This document shows positions 45,290 to 57,968 of a stretch of 64,000 bases of DNA, one piece after another (position 1 is the first letter of the stretch; each line of letters opens with the position of its first letter). The notes under the pieces are model-generated. The model was not told the DNA's origin, made no database searches, and was given only the letters and a program-made list of their open reading frames with translations. Position numbers and translations under genes: made by a program. Origin of the DNA: Brachypodium distachyon. Taxonomy: Eukaryota; Streptophyta; Magnoliopsida; Poales; Poaceae. The stretch is from NCBI RefSeq assembly GCF_000005505.3, contig NC_016133.3, forward strand, positions 52,913,237 to 52,977,236. Direction: 5' to 3'.

Positions 45290-48200
45290 TCATGGACTGT
45301 GCCCCCCGTGCAGCTCTTGTTGCTGCTGTTGCTGCAAGTTGACGAGCTTGTGGTAGGCGCCGTTCTTGTTCTCGATCAGGTGCTGGTGATCCCCCTGCTC
45401 GATGATCTTGCCGTCCTGGAGCACAGAGATGACGTCGGCGTTCTTGATGGTGGACAGCCGGTGCGCGACGATCACGGTGGTCCGGTTCTTCATCACCCTG
45501 TCCAGCGCCTGCTGCACCACGCGCTCCGACTCCACGTCCAGCGCGCTCGTCGCCTCGTCCAGGAGCAGGATGGCCGGGTCCTTGACGATCGCACGCGCGA
45601 TGGCGATCCGCTGCTTCTGCCCGCCCGACAGCTGCACGCCGCGCTCCCCGACCTTGGTATGGTACCCCTCCGGCAGCGAGCTGATGAAGGAATGCGCGTT
45701 CGCCAGCTTCGCCGCCTCGACGACTTCTGCCTCCGTAGCGCCGTCCTTGCCGTAGAGGATGTTCTCGTAGATCGTCGTCGCGAACAGCGCCGGCTCTTGC
45801 TGGACTAGGCCGATGTGCTTCCTGAGCGCCTTCAGCCTGAGCTTCTTGATGTCCTTCCCTACAAAATGTATCACTTTGTTCTGTTGACGTGCTCATCTCG
45901 AACAGAAAACTTTCATCTTTGAACAGCAAATAGTACGTACCGTCGATCAAGACTTTTCCGGCGATCGGGTCGTAGAAGCGGAGGATGAGCGAAAGAACGG
46001 TACTCTTGCCGGAGCCGCTCATCCCAACGAGCGCCATGCTCTTGCCAGCCTTCATCAGGAGGTCAAGTCCTTTGAACACGGCCACCTCGGACCTCGAGGG
46101 GTACCGAAACTCCACGTCCCGTAGCTGGATAACGCCCTCGACTTTCTTGACGTCATCGCCGGTATCGATCCTGACCTCGGTCTTCCTGTCCAGTATCTCG
46201 AACACCGAAGACGCCATCTGGTTCCCCTTGATGATGTCCGGTGCCATGGCCAGTGTCTCGCCCATTGCCAGCGCTGTCACGATGAGCACCATGAAGGACT
46301 TCATCACGGATTTGAAGTTGGCCAGCTCCTTGCTCATCAGCTCCGAGCCGTACCTGAATTTTGCAACACTTGTTAACAAATTGCTTTTGGAGTACTACAA
46401 TTTTGGACCAAGTTCGCCGTGTTCGACGCAGTAGCACTTTACCATAAAGCCAGCGCGTAGGAAGAGAAGAGGAAGAACTGTGAGACTCCATAGAAGAGGC
46501 CGGCGCCCTGTCCTCGCCGGAAGGACCGCTTCCCAGGCTCCTTGAGCTCGTCAGCATAGAGCTTTATCACCTTCTCCTCGGCACAGAAGGCGGCCACCGT
46601 CCGGATGTTGCTCACTGCCTCCGCGGCGAGCATGTTGGCCTTGAGATACGACTTGCCAAGGTTGCCTCCGTATCCTTTCATGAACATTTTCTGTTGCATC
46701 ACGACATAATTAGGACCATTCTGATTTTGCCAGAGGACTAGCAGTAGGAATGGGCTAAGGTCACTGAAATAAAATACACGGCCAGACAAACAATTGAGTG
46801 TTCACCTCACTGATGTGGCCGCTGACCATGAGGGGATATGTGGCAAGCACCACCAGCGTGATCCTCCAGTTGAGTATGAAGGCAATGATGAGCGAGGTGA
46901 CGATCATGCCGACGTTCTGCAGCAGGATGGTGGACCGGTCTACGACGATGGTGCGCACGAGCGTGGCGTCCGTCTCGAGCCGCGACGACAGCATGGCGCT
47001 GGTGTGGCTGGTGCTGTCGAACCACCCGATCTCGTTCCGCAGGATGGCCGCGAACATCTTCTCGCGGACCCGCAGCGTGAGCCGCTCGCCCATGATGCCG
47101 AAGCTGAGGTGCTCGATGGCGTGGAAGATCACGGTGAGCACCGCGCCGCAGCAGAAGAGGATGGCGATCTTGCGCACCTCCTTCTTGGTGGTGTCCCAAC
47201 CCATGTAGTAGGAGACCAGCGCCTGCGTGACCCCGAGGGCGAAGAGCGGCATCTGGGCGCCTGCCACGAACGCGCTGATGGTGCCCGACAGCCCAAACAT
47301 CCAGTCCGGTCGGACCATGGAGTAGAGCTTCTTCATGGAGACGGGCTTCCCCTGCTTGTGCCCTTCTTCGTGCGCCGCCTCTGCAGCGCCGTAGCGGCTG
47401 ATCGAGTCCTTGTCGGAGCGGAAGCTAGCACCCATGCTCGTCCTCCCTGACAACTCCCTTGAGTACTTGAAACTGCGTGCCATAAAACATTAACATCAGT
47501 AATGAACTCATTGTTCAGCTGCGTACAAGACATATAGTACTCCGTACCTCTGTGGCCTGGTGATGCTTGCGCTATCCGAGAAAGACGGCTTGTGCTGGAG
47601 CTGCGCAGCCTCCTGCAGCTGGATGAGCGAGGCGTAGGCGCTGCGAGGGTTGGCCATGAGCTGCTCGTGGGTGCCGGTCTCGACGATCCTCCCGGCGTCC
47701 ACCACGGCGATGGTGTCGGCGTTCCGGATGGTGGACAGCCGGTGCGCGATCACGACGGTGGTTCGGCCGACCATGACGCGGTCCAGCGCCTCCTGCACGC
47801 TCTTCTCGGACTCGGCGTCCAGCGCGCTGGTGGCCTCGTCCAGGAGCAGGATGGACGGGTTCTTCAGTATCGCCCTCGAGATCGCGATCCTTTGCTTCTG
47901 CCCGCCGGAGAGCTGAATCCCGCGCTCGCCGACCTGCGTCTCGTACCGCTCGGGGAGGTGGTTGATGAAAGTGATCGCCTCGGACAGCTTGGCCGCGTGG
48001 TTGATCTCCTCCATGCTCGCGTCGCCCTTGCCGTAGAGTATGTTCTCCCGGATGCTGGTGGCGAAGAGCGCCGGCTCCTGGTTGACGAGCCCGATCTGGC
48101 CGCGCAGCCACTTGACGTCCAGGTCCCTGATATCATGCCCGTCGAGGAGAACCGCTCCCGACAGCGGCTCGTAGAACCGCTCGACGAGGGACACCACGGT

Positions 48201-51200
48201 GCTCTTGCCCGACCCGCTCCCGCCAACAAGCGCCACGATCTTGCCAGCCGGGAAGTCGAGCCTAAACCCGTCGAGGATGGCCACGTCCGGGCGCGACGGG
48301 TACGCGAACCGCACGTCGCGGAACTGGATGCTCCCTTCCACCGCCGGCAGCGTGCGCCCTGCCTTGGCGCTCGTCTTGCTCACCGTGCTCCGCTCGATCA
48401 TCCGGAAGATCGGGTACGCGGCCGTCCTGGCCCTGAGGAACGTGGATATGTTGGGCGCCGCCTGGCCGAGCGAGAGGCCGGCGATGACGACGTTGAGCAT
48501 GGTGGTGAATGACTCGCCGCCGTTGGAGATGCGCTTGTGGACGACGAGGCCCGTGAACCAGACGAGCAGCGCCCAGGAGAGGAAGAGCACCGAGTGCATG
48601 GAGCCGAGGCCCAGGCCCTTGGCGAGCCCGCCCTTCTTGCCGTGCCTGTACGTCCGCAGCAGCGCCTCCCGGTACGCCCGCACGGCCTTCTCCTCGCCCA
48701 CGAACGCCTGCACCGTCCGGACGTTGCCGATCGCCTCCTCCGCGATCTCGCCGGCCTTCACGTACGACTTGCGCACGCGCGCCATGAGCCCGATGGTCAC
48801 GTACGCGTACACGCCGCCCGCGATGGCGATCAGCGGCACGATGGCCAGGGTCACCAGGCTGATCTGCCACACCTGCGAGAACCCGATGGCGAACCCGGCC
48901 ACGAACCGGCTGATGTAGTGCATGAAGTTGCCCACCTGGAACACACACTTGCTTTGTCAGCAATCAACGCAAGACCACACACAAGACATAATTTGATTCC
49001 AGTCAGTCAAGCGTGTCGCTGCGTGTCTACCAGCGCAATGAACAAGTGTTGCTCAGGTTCAGGATGATGAATTCGTGGTCAACGAAACCGGTCAAGTAGC
49101 ACCATCGATCGGTAGACGATTAAGATCTGGATCAGCCGTGCAGGACTACGCCTGATTAAGATCTTGACGGTGCCGGAACCTCTTGTCCCGGGCCCACGGA
49201 TGTCATGTCGGGGAGAGTACACGTGGGAAGATGTAAGACCGACACGTAAACAGTAAACACTTTTGTTTAGCTAGGAGGCTAGGACCACTTGGATTCTCTC
49301 CGAGGCAAGGAAACCATGTGCATGTAAGCATGTTATAAGAAACAATTTGGTATGTTGCAGAGGCCGCGCAGAGTTAAAAGTACAACCAAAGTATTGATAG
49401 CAGTACTTTAGCTTTCTTAAAAGAACTTAAATTTTTTCCCTTGAGTAGGATGGAGTGATCATTTTTTTGCTTTCATAAATCCAGAATTGGGGATAGCATT
49501 GGCACCACTGACTTGTTGATCCAAGCAATTTATTGCTGGTCTACACTAAAAGACATATCACGTGCAAATGTGACTTTAGTGTAAATTACAATTTCATCCA
49601 AATTCGTACTTGTTTCCAAGAATCTTCTAGTAACAACATATGTTTCCTTGGATTTATTTTTGAAATTTCTCTTGACTATCCCAGTGTCGATTTTCTTTAT
49701 CCAACGAAAACTGAGCACTTGCACATTTGAGAAATCGTGTGCAATATAAACCCTTCTAAATAGTCATTTCTAAGTTGACTTAGAAGTAATAAATTCCGTA
49801 AAGAATTATTTCCAACTGCAACAAGGTTAAATTATTTTGGAATTAAAAGACAGCGTGCATGGTCCTACGAATTATATTTTTCTTTCTGTTTGCGACTTGA
49901 ATTTCACGCGCTAGTACGAGTGTACAACTATACCAATAAGAAAAAGTAGGTGGCTGAATTTGGTGGACAGACAATCACAAGAATTTTGTGACGGCGATAG
50001 CCAGCTCATGCATGACTGAGAGAACACTCTTGCAATGTAATTAACCCGTCCTCCATTGATCATACTGCATGCATATATAGGTCGTGCTGTCAGATCAGAT
50101 CTGATCAGATCAGCTGGTTAGCTACTGGAATGGGAATAAATAGCGTGTGCAGTAGTAGCATCATGCTTGGTGAGTTCTATCTAAACAGTCGGCGTATCAA
50201 GACGTTCATTTATTGTGATTTATGTCAATCTGGACAGACCGCGCTCATTTATATCCCATATTTCTTTGCAGTAGAGGGGCAAAAAAAAGGTGCCGGGGAG
50301 AATATGCAATGGAATATGACGGTGAAAATCCGCATTTCGCGGAACTTTCAAGTTTCACAGAAATTCCGCCAATTTTCACCTCTCATACGCATTGGATCTA
50401 TGCAATGCTGTCCTTTTCTTGCTGTGCCACATGAAGAGAGAGATGCATGAGCCCGAATACACTACACAGAGTGGTTGGCTACGTCTCACTTGACGGGAAA
50501 TTCGATCAGATCGAGCAAACCTTACGAGCTTGGAGATACGGGCAAAACACTTCTGGGGCTGGGCCGTGACATTTCAAAACGATGGATGACGCCTCCTGAA
50601 ACCGCAACGCCTTCAATGCCCTTCACCAACCCGAATAACTCCCCGCCCCCCCCTATCAATTCAACTCACCACTCTTTGGGGCCTTTTCCCCTCTGGCTTC
50701 ACACCAAATGAACGGCATGGAACGTGCAACGGCGAGAGAAAAGGCGGCAACAGACGCGCAGTACGTACGTACGAGAGCCGATCGTCACGCGTACGCTACG
50801 GAGTAACCAGGTACAGTACGCATACCTTCTCGGAGATGGCGTCCTGCACGACGAGGATGTCGCTGGTGATGGCGTTGATGACCTCGCCGGTGGAGGCCTC
50901 GGTGTCGAAGACGGCGATGTCCTGCTCCAGCATCGACCGCAGGTACGCCAGCCGCATCTTCGCCGCCTGCCGCTCCCCCGTGTGCATCCAGCACGCCACC
51001 TCTGTCACCAACAATGTACATGCATTGTGTAATTTGTTAAAAAAAAAAGTTCCAGTGGAGACGCTTGTTTATGCACGTACCGGTCCACGACGAGAAGAGA
51101 ATGACCACGCCCAGGTAAACAAAGTCCAGCGAATACTGCAATCACCACGTAGGACGACGATGCGCGCAAAGGTAACAAACAGAAAGCGGATCAATTTCCC

Positions 51201-51498
51201 GGCCCGTCAGGCCATGCATATATGCGTGCAAGCGCGTGCGTACCTTGGCGACGCGGCCGGAGACTTCGGTGGGGAAGAGGTAGGCGATGCCGATGATGTT
51301 GATGAGCTTGCCGAAGAAGATGAAGAAGACGGGCACGGAGGCGCCGTGCGCGCACGCGCCCAGCGAGCCCACCGCCATCAGCACGTAGTCCCAACGGTCC
51401 GCGAACGAGAACAGCTTCAGGAACGGCACCTTCTCCACCTTCTGCTCCGCCTCCGCCTTCTTCTTCTTCTCATCGCCGCTCTGCACCGACGAGCTCAT
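45290..51498 (-). CDS. ABCB-type full-size ABC transporter (MDR/P-glycoprotein), ~1256 aa
   Basis: A membrane exporter of the ABCB (MDR) subfamily; plant members move auxin, other organic acids or lipophilic compounds across the plasma membrane. Model: exons 51244-51498, 51081-51135, 50826-51001, 47548-48935, 46806-47472, 46443-46690, 45941-46353 and 45290-45858; all junctions keep frame. Architecture is TMD1-NBD1-TMD2-NBD2. NBD1: Walker [10 protein letters not shown] (about 400-408), signature LSGGQ (504-508), Walker [10 protein letters not shown] (524-532) and [12 protein letters not shown]2: Walker [10 protein letters not shown] (about 1040-1048), LSGGQ (1144-1148), ILLLDEATS and VAHRLSTIK. 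Both sites look catalytically complete. The N-terminus is a short charged cytosolic segment ([18 protein letters not shown]); the C-terminus is a Gln-rich tail. Intron 3 is 1.9 kb, the rest 75-115 bases. Overall it recalls the Arabidopsis ABCB2/ABCB10 clade, which I hold only moderately; substrate is unknown. Confidence 0.95.
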
Positions 51499-51814
51499 CT
51501 TCTCGCCTCCTCCCTCCGAGCTGCGCGGCCGGCGTCCACTTTAGTTAGTTAGACACTGTGTTCGTGTTCTTGTGCGTGTCTGCTGGCTGATCGAGCCAGA
51601 GTACTGACTGCGAGTGGAGAGAATCTGGGCAGTGCGCCCCTGTGCCTGCGCGTGTGTGGGGAGGGGAGGTGCCGTAGGGCTATAAAGACTAGCCTGGACA
51701 CTCCACGCTCGTTTGGGGCGGTGGTTGTAAAACTTGCCAGCATTTTAGCTGTGGGCGTGCCGTGCCAGGGCGTAGGATGGCCGCGGAGGTGATTCGCGTG
51801 GTAGCATTTTACTT

Positions 51815-51995
51815 TTTCTGCAAAATTAAATGTTCAAGATAAAAAATGAAAAGTTAAAAAAAATTAAAAGTATAAAATTAAAATCTTCTAATAAGAAAAT
51901 AAAAGGTAAAATTTCAAAATATACAAGTTCAAAAATTAAAAATTAAAAGCTCAAAAAAAATATATCAGCAAGCAAAAAATTAAAAGTTGCTGCCA
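51815..51995. repeat. A-rich cryptic simple repeat
   Basis: About 180 bases made almost entirely of variations on AAAATTAAAAGT and AAAGTTAAAA (for example at 51849-51890 and 51940-51985), with very little C. It looks like slippage-driven low-complexity DNA upstream of the ABCB promoter. Confidence 0.6.
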
Positions 51996-54720
51996 AAAAT
52001 GGCAAGAAAACTGGGGATGTCGAAATTCGTCCGTCAAGAACTGTTTGGGCGGTCGTCCTTCAATTAGGCGCCCTCCTAAAAAATAGTACTAGTTGACTTG
52101 TATTATGAGATATGGCGTTTCTTTTTTTTCTATCCATATAGACGGCAAAGTAGGCATGTATATATCTCTTTAATTTATCCAAACTAGAACCAACAGTTTG
52201 TTGGATGAATAGGACGACGATTGCATTCTTAATCCGTTGCAGTGCCTCATTTTAAGTCAGATTATCATTTCAGTTGTGACGTGCTTGCCGAATGTGATGC
52301 ATCATTTAACACGGATTATCCTTTCGTGGTAGGACATATCCATCGAGCAATACATCAATGATAACTTCACTAACCCTAAAGCTCCACGACTTCGATCTAC
52401 AGAGTGCTCTCTCAGACATCAATGATAACTTCGTTAAACTTGTCAAACTTTAACAAGTTTAACAGTTCAGTAAATTTATACGCCATATATTTTAAAAAGA
52501 AGGGAGTGTTAAGTTTTGTACGAGAGGCCTAACATACTTCTTGTCGCTCGGTGAAAACCACCGTACAAATTTCGCAAGTAAGAAAAGACGCCGTACAAAG
52601 AATTTGAACCAAACCGTGCCGCCAACTTCTACTTTCTTACCTAGTAAGTTCAGAAGCGATCAAAGGTAAGTACAAGGATAACCCAGTACCAAATACCTTT
52701 TCACTTGATCTGACACCGGAGCAGGTGGAGTACAGTACTGCTGAAAACGCACTGCTGCTGCTGCCGCCGCCGCCGTGCTGCGAGTAATTAATTAGCTACA
52801 AATAAAGGGGAGATTGAATGTGGGAAGGAAAATGCAGTTGAGAGTCGCGAAAGATAGATAGGTTAGATGGGTCATACACATGCGACAGATCAGTGCAGAG
52901 TTGGACACTTGCCGGGCGCTACAACCTGACTCTGCGAGACCGAGACGACGATGCTCGCTTCGATCCGTCGTGGTGGTGGGCGCATCCCCGTAGACCACGA
53001 CGTGGGATTTATGGCGAGTTTGGTGGCTGGTTTCCCCGTTTCTCCCCCGCGTTGTTCCGGCGCGGCCCGCGTCGCGCTGGCCGAGTGCCGTTTCCGGGTA
53101 CGCAGCTTCGGTTGGGATTTGGTGTCGCGGAAAGCCACTTGATCTGCATGCCGTTTCTCCTCTCTCGCAGCACACTTGGCGTTGCATGCAGATGCAGAGA
53201 CAGGAGGATGTTGTCTGAAATGTGTATTGCGGAATGCAGAGACAGTAGGTTCGTGTGATAGCTTCGTCGTTCATGAGTATCATCGGTGCTCCGTGGAGGA
53301 GAAAAACGGAAGAAGGGAGTAGAAATGCGTTGGGGTTATGCAATTATGGAGCTTCATTGCTGGCTGTACATATAGTGTACAGCCAAAGTGCATGTGCGGC
53401 GGGCAATCGCAGCGCTGAAACACTTGGAAACGTGGCTGGTTCGTAGTGAACCAAACGTGTAAAGTATCATCAACGCCCACCGGGCCTGAAATTTTCTACA
53501 ATCGACGACCCGTTTGTGTGGATCGAGTGGACCTCGTTCTCACTGTAGGATGCTAGGACGGGGACAAGAGGGCCTTTATGGACAGAACGGACATGATCTG
53601 GATGGGCTAAAACATTCCATCAAATCTATTTATTCTCCACGAATAAACTCGACACGAGATCTGCCCTAATCCCTCCAACAATTCTGGATGACTCTCCGAA
53701 TAATCAAGCGAGCAAGCAGTAGTTGCTCGACTACACAGGCTAATGTTAAACTACGTCACCGGTACATTTTCCTTGCCCGTCCATAAGTCCATTTGCCCTC
53801 TTAAGAAAAGTTCAGAACATTTACAGATGCGGATCGTCATGCTAAGGCACGTGTACCTCCAAAAGACGTACTCGCACTACTGTACTTCTGTAAGACTTGT
53901 ACTGTTGGATCGGAAAACTTGCGCCGATTCCTTGGCAAGGGGCACCCAGCTTTGACATGGCGCCATCAATGCCAGCAAGCCGACTTAGCTGGAGCAGTGG
54001 CGCGAGGAGCTGCATTGCCAACGGGACAGATCCGCTACATGCTCGAGCAGTCACTGATTTCAACGTGACGACGGAAGACAATGCGCATTAGTTCTAGAGG
54101 GATACCATTTGTTTGGTTTAAAGGACGTCAAGGACAGATGCGATATTCTCCGGAATAGGAGTACCATATAAGTAGAACAGAGAAACTTGTAGATCAGGAG
54201 GCTCTCAGTTGTGAGTTGTGACCTGAACAGATCAAAGGATTTAGCAGGAACTGGCATCTAGGGTGTGTTTGGGACAGCACATTCATAGTCCGCTCACAGC
54301 TTCAGTTCCACGGAAAAGTGGAGCTATCCTGAACACATCTTACAGTCACTGATTTCTGCATATTGAAACAGACAGTCGAGGACTGAGTGTAGGTAAGGCG
54401 AGAATTATAATCGTTTCTGGACGTTCTCACCTGGCCTGTTCATGAACATTGAACAACAATATAAGATGCAAAAGAAAAGATATGCGGAGAATTTTTATAA
54501 ATAAAAAATCGAGATATCAAGTAAGCCAGATATCACAACCAGCCAATTTCAAGAGTTCAAGAGACCAGCATTTCTGGATCAGATATGGTTCTGGGAACAT
54601 AATATCACCAAGCTCAATAGCAAGTTATATTTATCATTTTTTGACGTCATTCAAACTTACTTACCTGCTGCCATACATCTCGCATGACTGGCCTGGTCAG
54701 TTCAGACTAAAAGTAAACTA

Positions 54721-54844
54721 CTCCCTCCGTCCAACAAAAGATGTCTCAAGTTTGTCAAAATTTGAATGTATCTAGACATGACTCAGTGTATAGATGCAAT
54801 CAAATTTAGTTAAAGTTGAGACATCCTTTGTTGGATGGAGGGAG
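54721..54844. mobile_element. Stowaway-type MITE (~124 bp)
   Basis: Left CTCCCTCCGTCCAACAAAAG and right CTTTGTTGGATGGAGGGAG are inverted repeats with TA flanks (54719-54720, 54845-54846). It shares subfamily sequence with 10443-10566 but lies in inverted internal orientation. Confidence 0.9.
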
Positions 54845-55294
54845 TACACAAACAACTTGGTTAGTAGGTCTCCAATTTGGCATTGGAAGTGGCTTCTGGA
54901 GCATTCAACAAAACCTTAAAAGTTGGTGTAGAAACATAGCTTTCAGAGATTATCTAATAGGTTTGATTAGTTTACATGACCCAAATTTTTAGATCATTCA
55001 ATAAATTTCATCAGAAAAACAGCAGAGTTTGCATAACACAGTCAAATGCTCATTCAAATTTAGCTATTCAGGCAACGAATAACAGTAAGTTCATGATGGT
55101 TTTTGCTCATAAAACTTGTTACTCTATCCTACAAAGATAAGTTTCTCAAAAATAAAGATCACCAATAAACTATAAATTTCAAAGTTAATAGGCCAGTCAA
55201 GCTAAATGTAGCTTGGACATGAATTAAAATGACAACTAGCAGCTCCTTCAAGGACGGGAAGACTTCATCCACTGACTTACACACAATCATCTCA

Positions 55295-56881
55295 TCATGC
55301 AGTGGAGCGAAACTGGATGCTGGCATTCCTGGAGGCCTTCCTGAACTTCAACACCCTGCACCTGAACTTGGCCAGCTCGAGGCCATCCATGGAAGGCACA
55401 ATAGTCATCATCTCCAACATCGGCGCATTCTTGAGTAAAAGCTTAACTAACTCCAATCCACTCTTGTTCTCATCGATGTACTCCATCCTAATTGTCCTGA
55501 GATTCCTCATAATCCCCCCTTTACCACCCATAACACCATACTTAACTCTGTCGCCGTTGCACCTTCTCCGGTTGCCCTGCGATGGCTGTAACAACATGCA
55601 ATCACACCATTGGCATTATCATCATTGTACCGCAGAAAAGGTACAAGAACATTGAAAGAATTGAAGGATATATATCTCACCACGACAGACACAGAAAGTT
55701 CTTCCACGTTGGGGCAATTTGCAAGCAATGGAGCAATGGACAAAGCACCTTCTTCCTTCCTTTGTATTATGCATGCCAACCGTGACACCATATCTAGCCG
55801 CAAATTCAACCACTCCTCAGGACGTGCAAATTGCTTCAAATTATTCAAAGGCCAACAATCAGAATCCTCAAACACATATACTTTACCAGAGCAAGACATG
55901 ATATACCTCAATGCACCAGGGCGAAAGCACTAGGTTCCGTACATTCCCAACCAAGGCAAGGAGCGCCCTGATATTAGGCTCCTGGAGCTTAACTGGTGGC
56001 TTCTCAATGGCCAGAACGACTTCGTGCAACGAATGGGCGCCATCAATCATGTGCCTGTTTGCCATTTCACCCGAGTAGCGGAGAGCGCGCAACGCAGGCA
56101 TCTCAGAAATGGTAATAGACGACTGCTGCGTCCAGGAGCAGTCCGTGATGGCGAGCGAGCAAAGCTGCCTCGTGCCGGCTAGTCGGAGGGCGCCCATATG
56201 GCACCGTTCAAGGATCAGGTGGCTGAGCTGCGCGCAGTGAGAGAAGAGATCTTCAAGGAAGTCGTCGCAGCCAGCCAGCGAAACGGAGGCGAGGTGAAGG
56301 CGGCGGAGGCCGGTGAGAGGGCAGAGAGAAGGGAGGGGAAGGGCGTAGTGGTCGAGGCGAAGGGTGAGGGATGTAAGGTTGGTGCAGGCGAGGAGGGAGG
56401 GAGGGATCACCGCGAGGCGGGAGCGCGGGAGGTGGAGCTCCAACTGTTCGACACCGCGAGCCGCGGCGGCGGCGAGCCAGGAGGCGACGTGGCCGGCGGC
56501 GGTGGCGGCGAAGACCTGGTCGAAGAAGCCGTCGAGCGCGAGGCGGAGGCGGCGGAGCGGGTGGTGCTGCGCGCACGCGAGCGCGGCGGTGGCGGCGGCC
56601 GCGAATGCCGTCCTGCGACGAGGCGCGGCGGGGAACGCCGCCGGGAAGTCGAGGTCCAGCGCCGGCGCGGCGGCCAGCGCGCCGCGCCACCGGCGGGAGA
56701 CGGCGGACGCGGCGACGGCGGACCTGAAGGGGAGCTTGGAGACGATCAGCCCGAGCACCGCGTCGGGGAAACCCTCGAACGGGTCGCCGCCGCCGCCATC
56801 GCCGTAGTCCTGGCGCGCGGCGTAGGCGCTCGCGTAGGTGAGCCCCGCGGCGTTGTTGGGTATCAAGTGCTTGGTACGCAT
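55295..56881 (-). CDS. F-box/LRR/FBD-like protein, ~472 aa
   Basis: Likely substrate adaptor of an SCF ubiquitin ligase. Model: exons 55907-56881, 55681-55833 and 55295-55585. The F-box is at about residues 33-75 (DPFEGFPDAVLGLIVSKLPF, then RSAVAASAVSRRWRGAL). A leucine-rich region follows (LEQL-like blocks VEQLELHLPRS, LTSLTLRLDH, LRRLHLASVSL, LSHLILERCHM). The C-terminal block LRTIRMEYIDENKSGLELVK, then LLLKNAPMLEMMTIV and LKFRKASRNASIQF is the FBD-like tail common in grass F-box/LRR proteins. Intron 1 is only 73 bases; its acceptor at 55833 was chosen because it yields CIEQFARPEEWLNL, matching family members. The frame is open upstream to an ATG at 57235, adding 118 residues of low-complexity sequence; I prefer 56881, close to the F-box, but the longer start cannot be excluded. 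Confidence 0.85.
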
Positions 56882-57968
56882 GGCCCCGCCCCCGACTGCA
56901 GTATGCTCGGCGGATTTGGAAGAGCCTTTCTCGGAATCGAAGGCGACGTCGTCGGGAAGATCAAGTACACGGCCGAGAACCGAGGCGCCCGCCCGCAACC
57001 GACCTATGGCTTTAACGAAGAGTGAACGGCTTCTCTGCGTGCGACGCGCGCCCGTGGGTGCCGCCGTCCGTGCCGGTGGGTTTCCGCCAGTGGGGTTTTC
57101 TGCCGCCGGTTTGGCCCAGGCAGCCGAGCCAGGTGTGGAGGCGTCACGGTATCCCTCGCGGTCTCGCGGAGCAGTTTCTGGGGGCGCTTCTTTTGGCACA
57201 TGTACAAAAAAGGTTTTCCACCCTGCGCTGAGCACGTCTGGTTTCAGCGTGTTTCTTCTGGGTCCGGTTTAGACCTTGGACCTGGGGCCGCCACCTGCAT
57301 AGCGAGGCAGGCTTTGAATGCCGAGTTCAAATCCTCTCGGTGAGTAGCTGTCGCACGGAAGATTGCCAAAATCGTGGGTTTGATTCTCCGGCAGAGAGTA
57401 AAAGGTGCGCACCTTGTTTATTGCCCAAGTATAATTTGCCAGACATGCATCATTGCCTTCAATTGTACATTTGATGCCTCTTTTCAGTTTCTTTCCTGCC
57501 TCATTCAGTAATCCTCTAGTTCAAATTGGTTCTGTTTATGTCACAGATATCAACTTACTACTAATTCTTTCTTCACCTATAAAGGAGTTCTAAAAAAAAG
57601 CAAAGCAGGAGCATTATTGGGAAAAAATTGTGAGAAATCAAGAGATTGATGTGAACTTAAAAAGGAAAATGAAAGCGAGAGCTCTCACTGGAACAGAGAG
57701 CGCAGGAACTAATGCGCCTGATATGCAATCAGTCCTCCCATTCAATCGACATAACATTGCATAACTGTACATGTACATGATCATCAAATGCTCCAAGAAG
57801 CAGGGGACATTTATTTTCTTCTTTTATTTCTGCACTCTTCGCAAGAATGAACGTGTCTATGATTAACTGATAATTTATATACCTGGTTTGTCACAAAGGT
57901 ACAACAACATTGCAAGCCACTCATGTTTCCACCAAAACAAGTAGAGAACATCTTCGCTGCAGCTAAAT
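56882..57968. other. Intergenic region between F-box/LRR gene and acetyltransferase gene
   Basis: The first 350 bases are GC-rich and either promoter/leader or an N-terminal extension of the F-box/LRR frame. The rest is AT-rich and probably includes the 3' untranslated region of the acetyltransferase gene near 57.7-57.97 kb. No other gene is seen. Confidence 0.45.

Larger units (their letters stand above)
51499..55294. other. Intergenic region between ABCB promoter and F-box/LRR gene
   Basis: 51.5-51.8 kb should contain the ABCB promoter and leader. 51.81-52.0 kb is an extreme A-rich cryptic repeat, listed separately. 52.43-52.51 kb holds a degenerate MITE end. GC-rich 52.9-53.2 kb is open on both strands without recognisable domains. 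54.26-54.35 kb shows a weak inverted repeat (GTGTTTGGGACAGC against GCTATCCTGAACAC). A Stowaway element lies at 54721-54844. Confidence 0.4.

Noticed and set aside
47592..48512. 306-codon open frame on the plus strand opposite ABCB NBD1 (and similar frames at 45299-45808, 46794-47450, 48199-49067)
   Set aside because: They are antisense shadows of GC3-rich ABC transporter exons; the minus strand carries complete Walker and signature motifs.
50093..50114. Repeated GATCAGATCTGATCA-like palindromic motif
   Set aside because: Only about 14 bases are truly palindromic; short GATC repeats are likely by chance in this setting.
56198..57025. 275-codon plus-strand open frame opposite the F-box/LRR exon
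   Set aside because: Low-complexity Glu/Gly/Ala/Arg translation caused by GC bias; the minus strand encodes F-box and LRR motifs.
57281..57375. tRNA-like GTTCAAATCC segment
   Set aside because: The flanking bases do not form a 5-bp T stem with a 7-base loop, and no acceptor or anticodon stem could be fitted.
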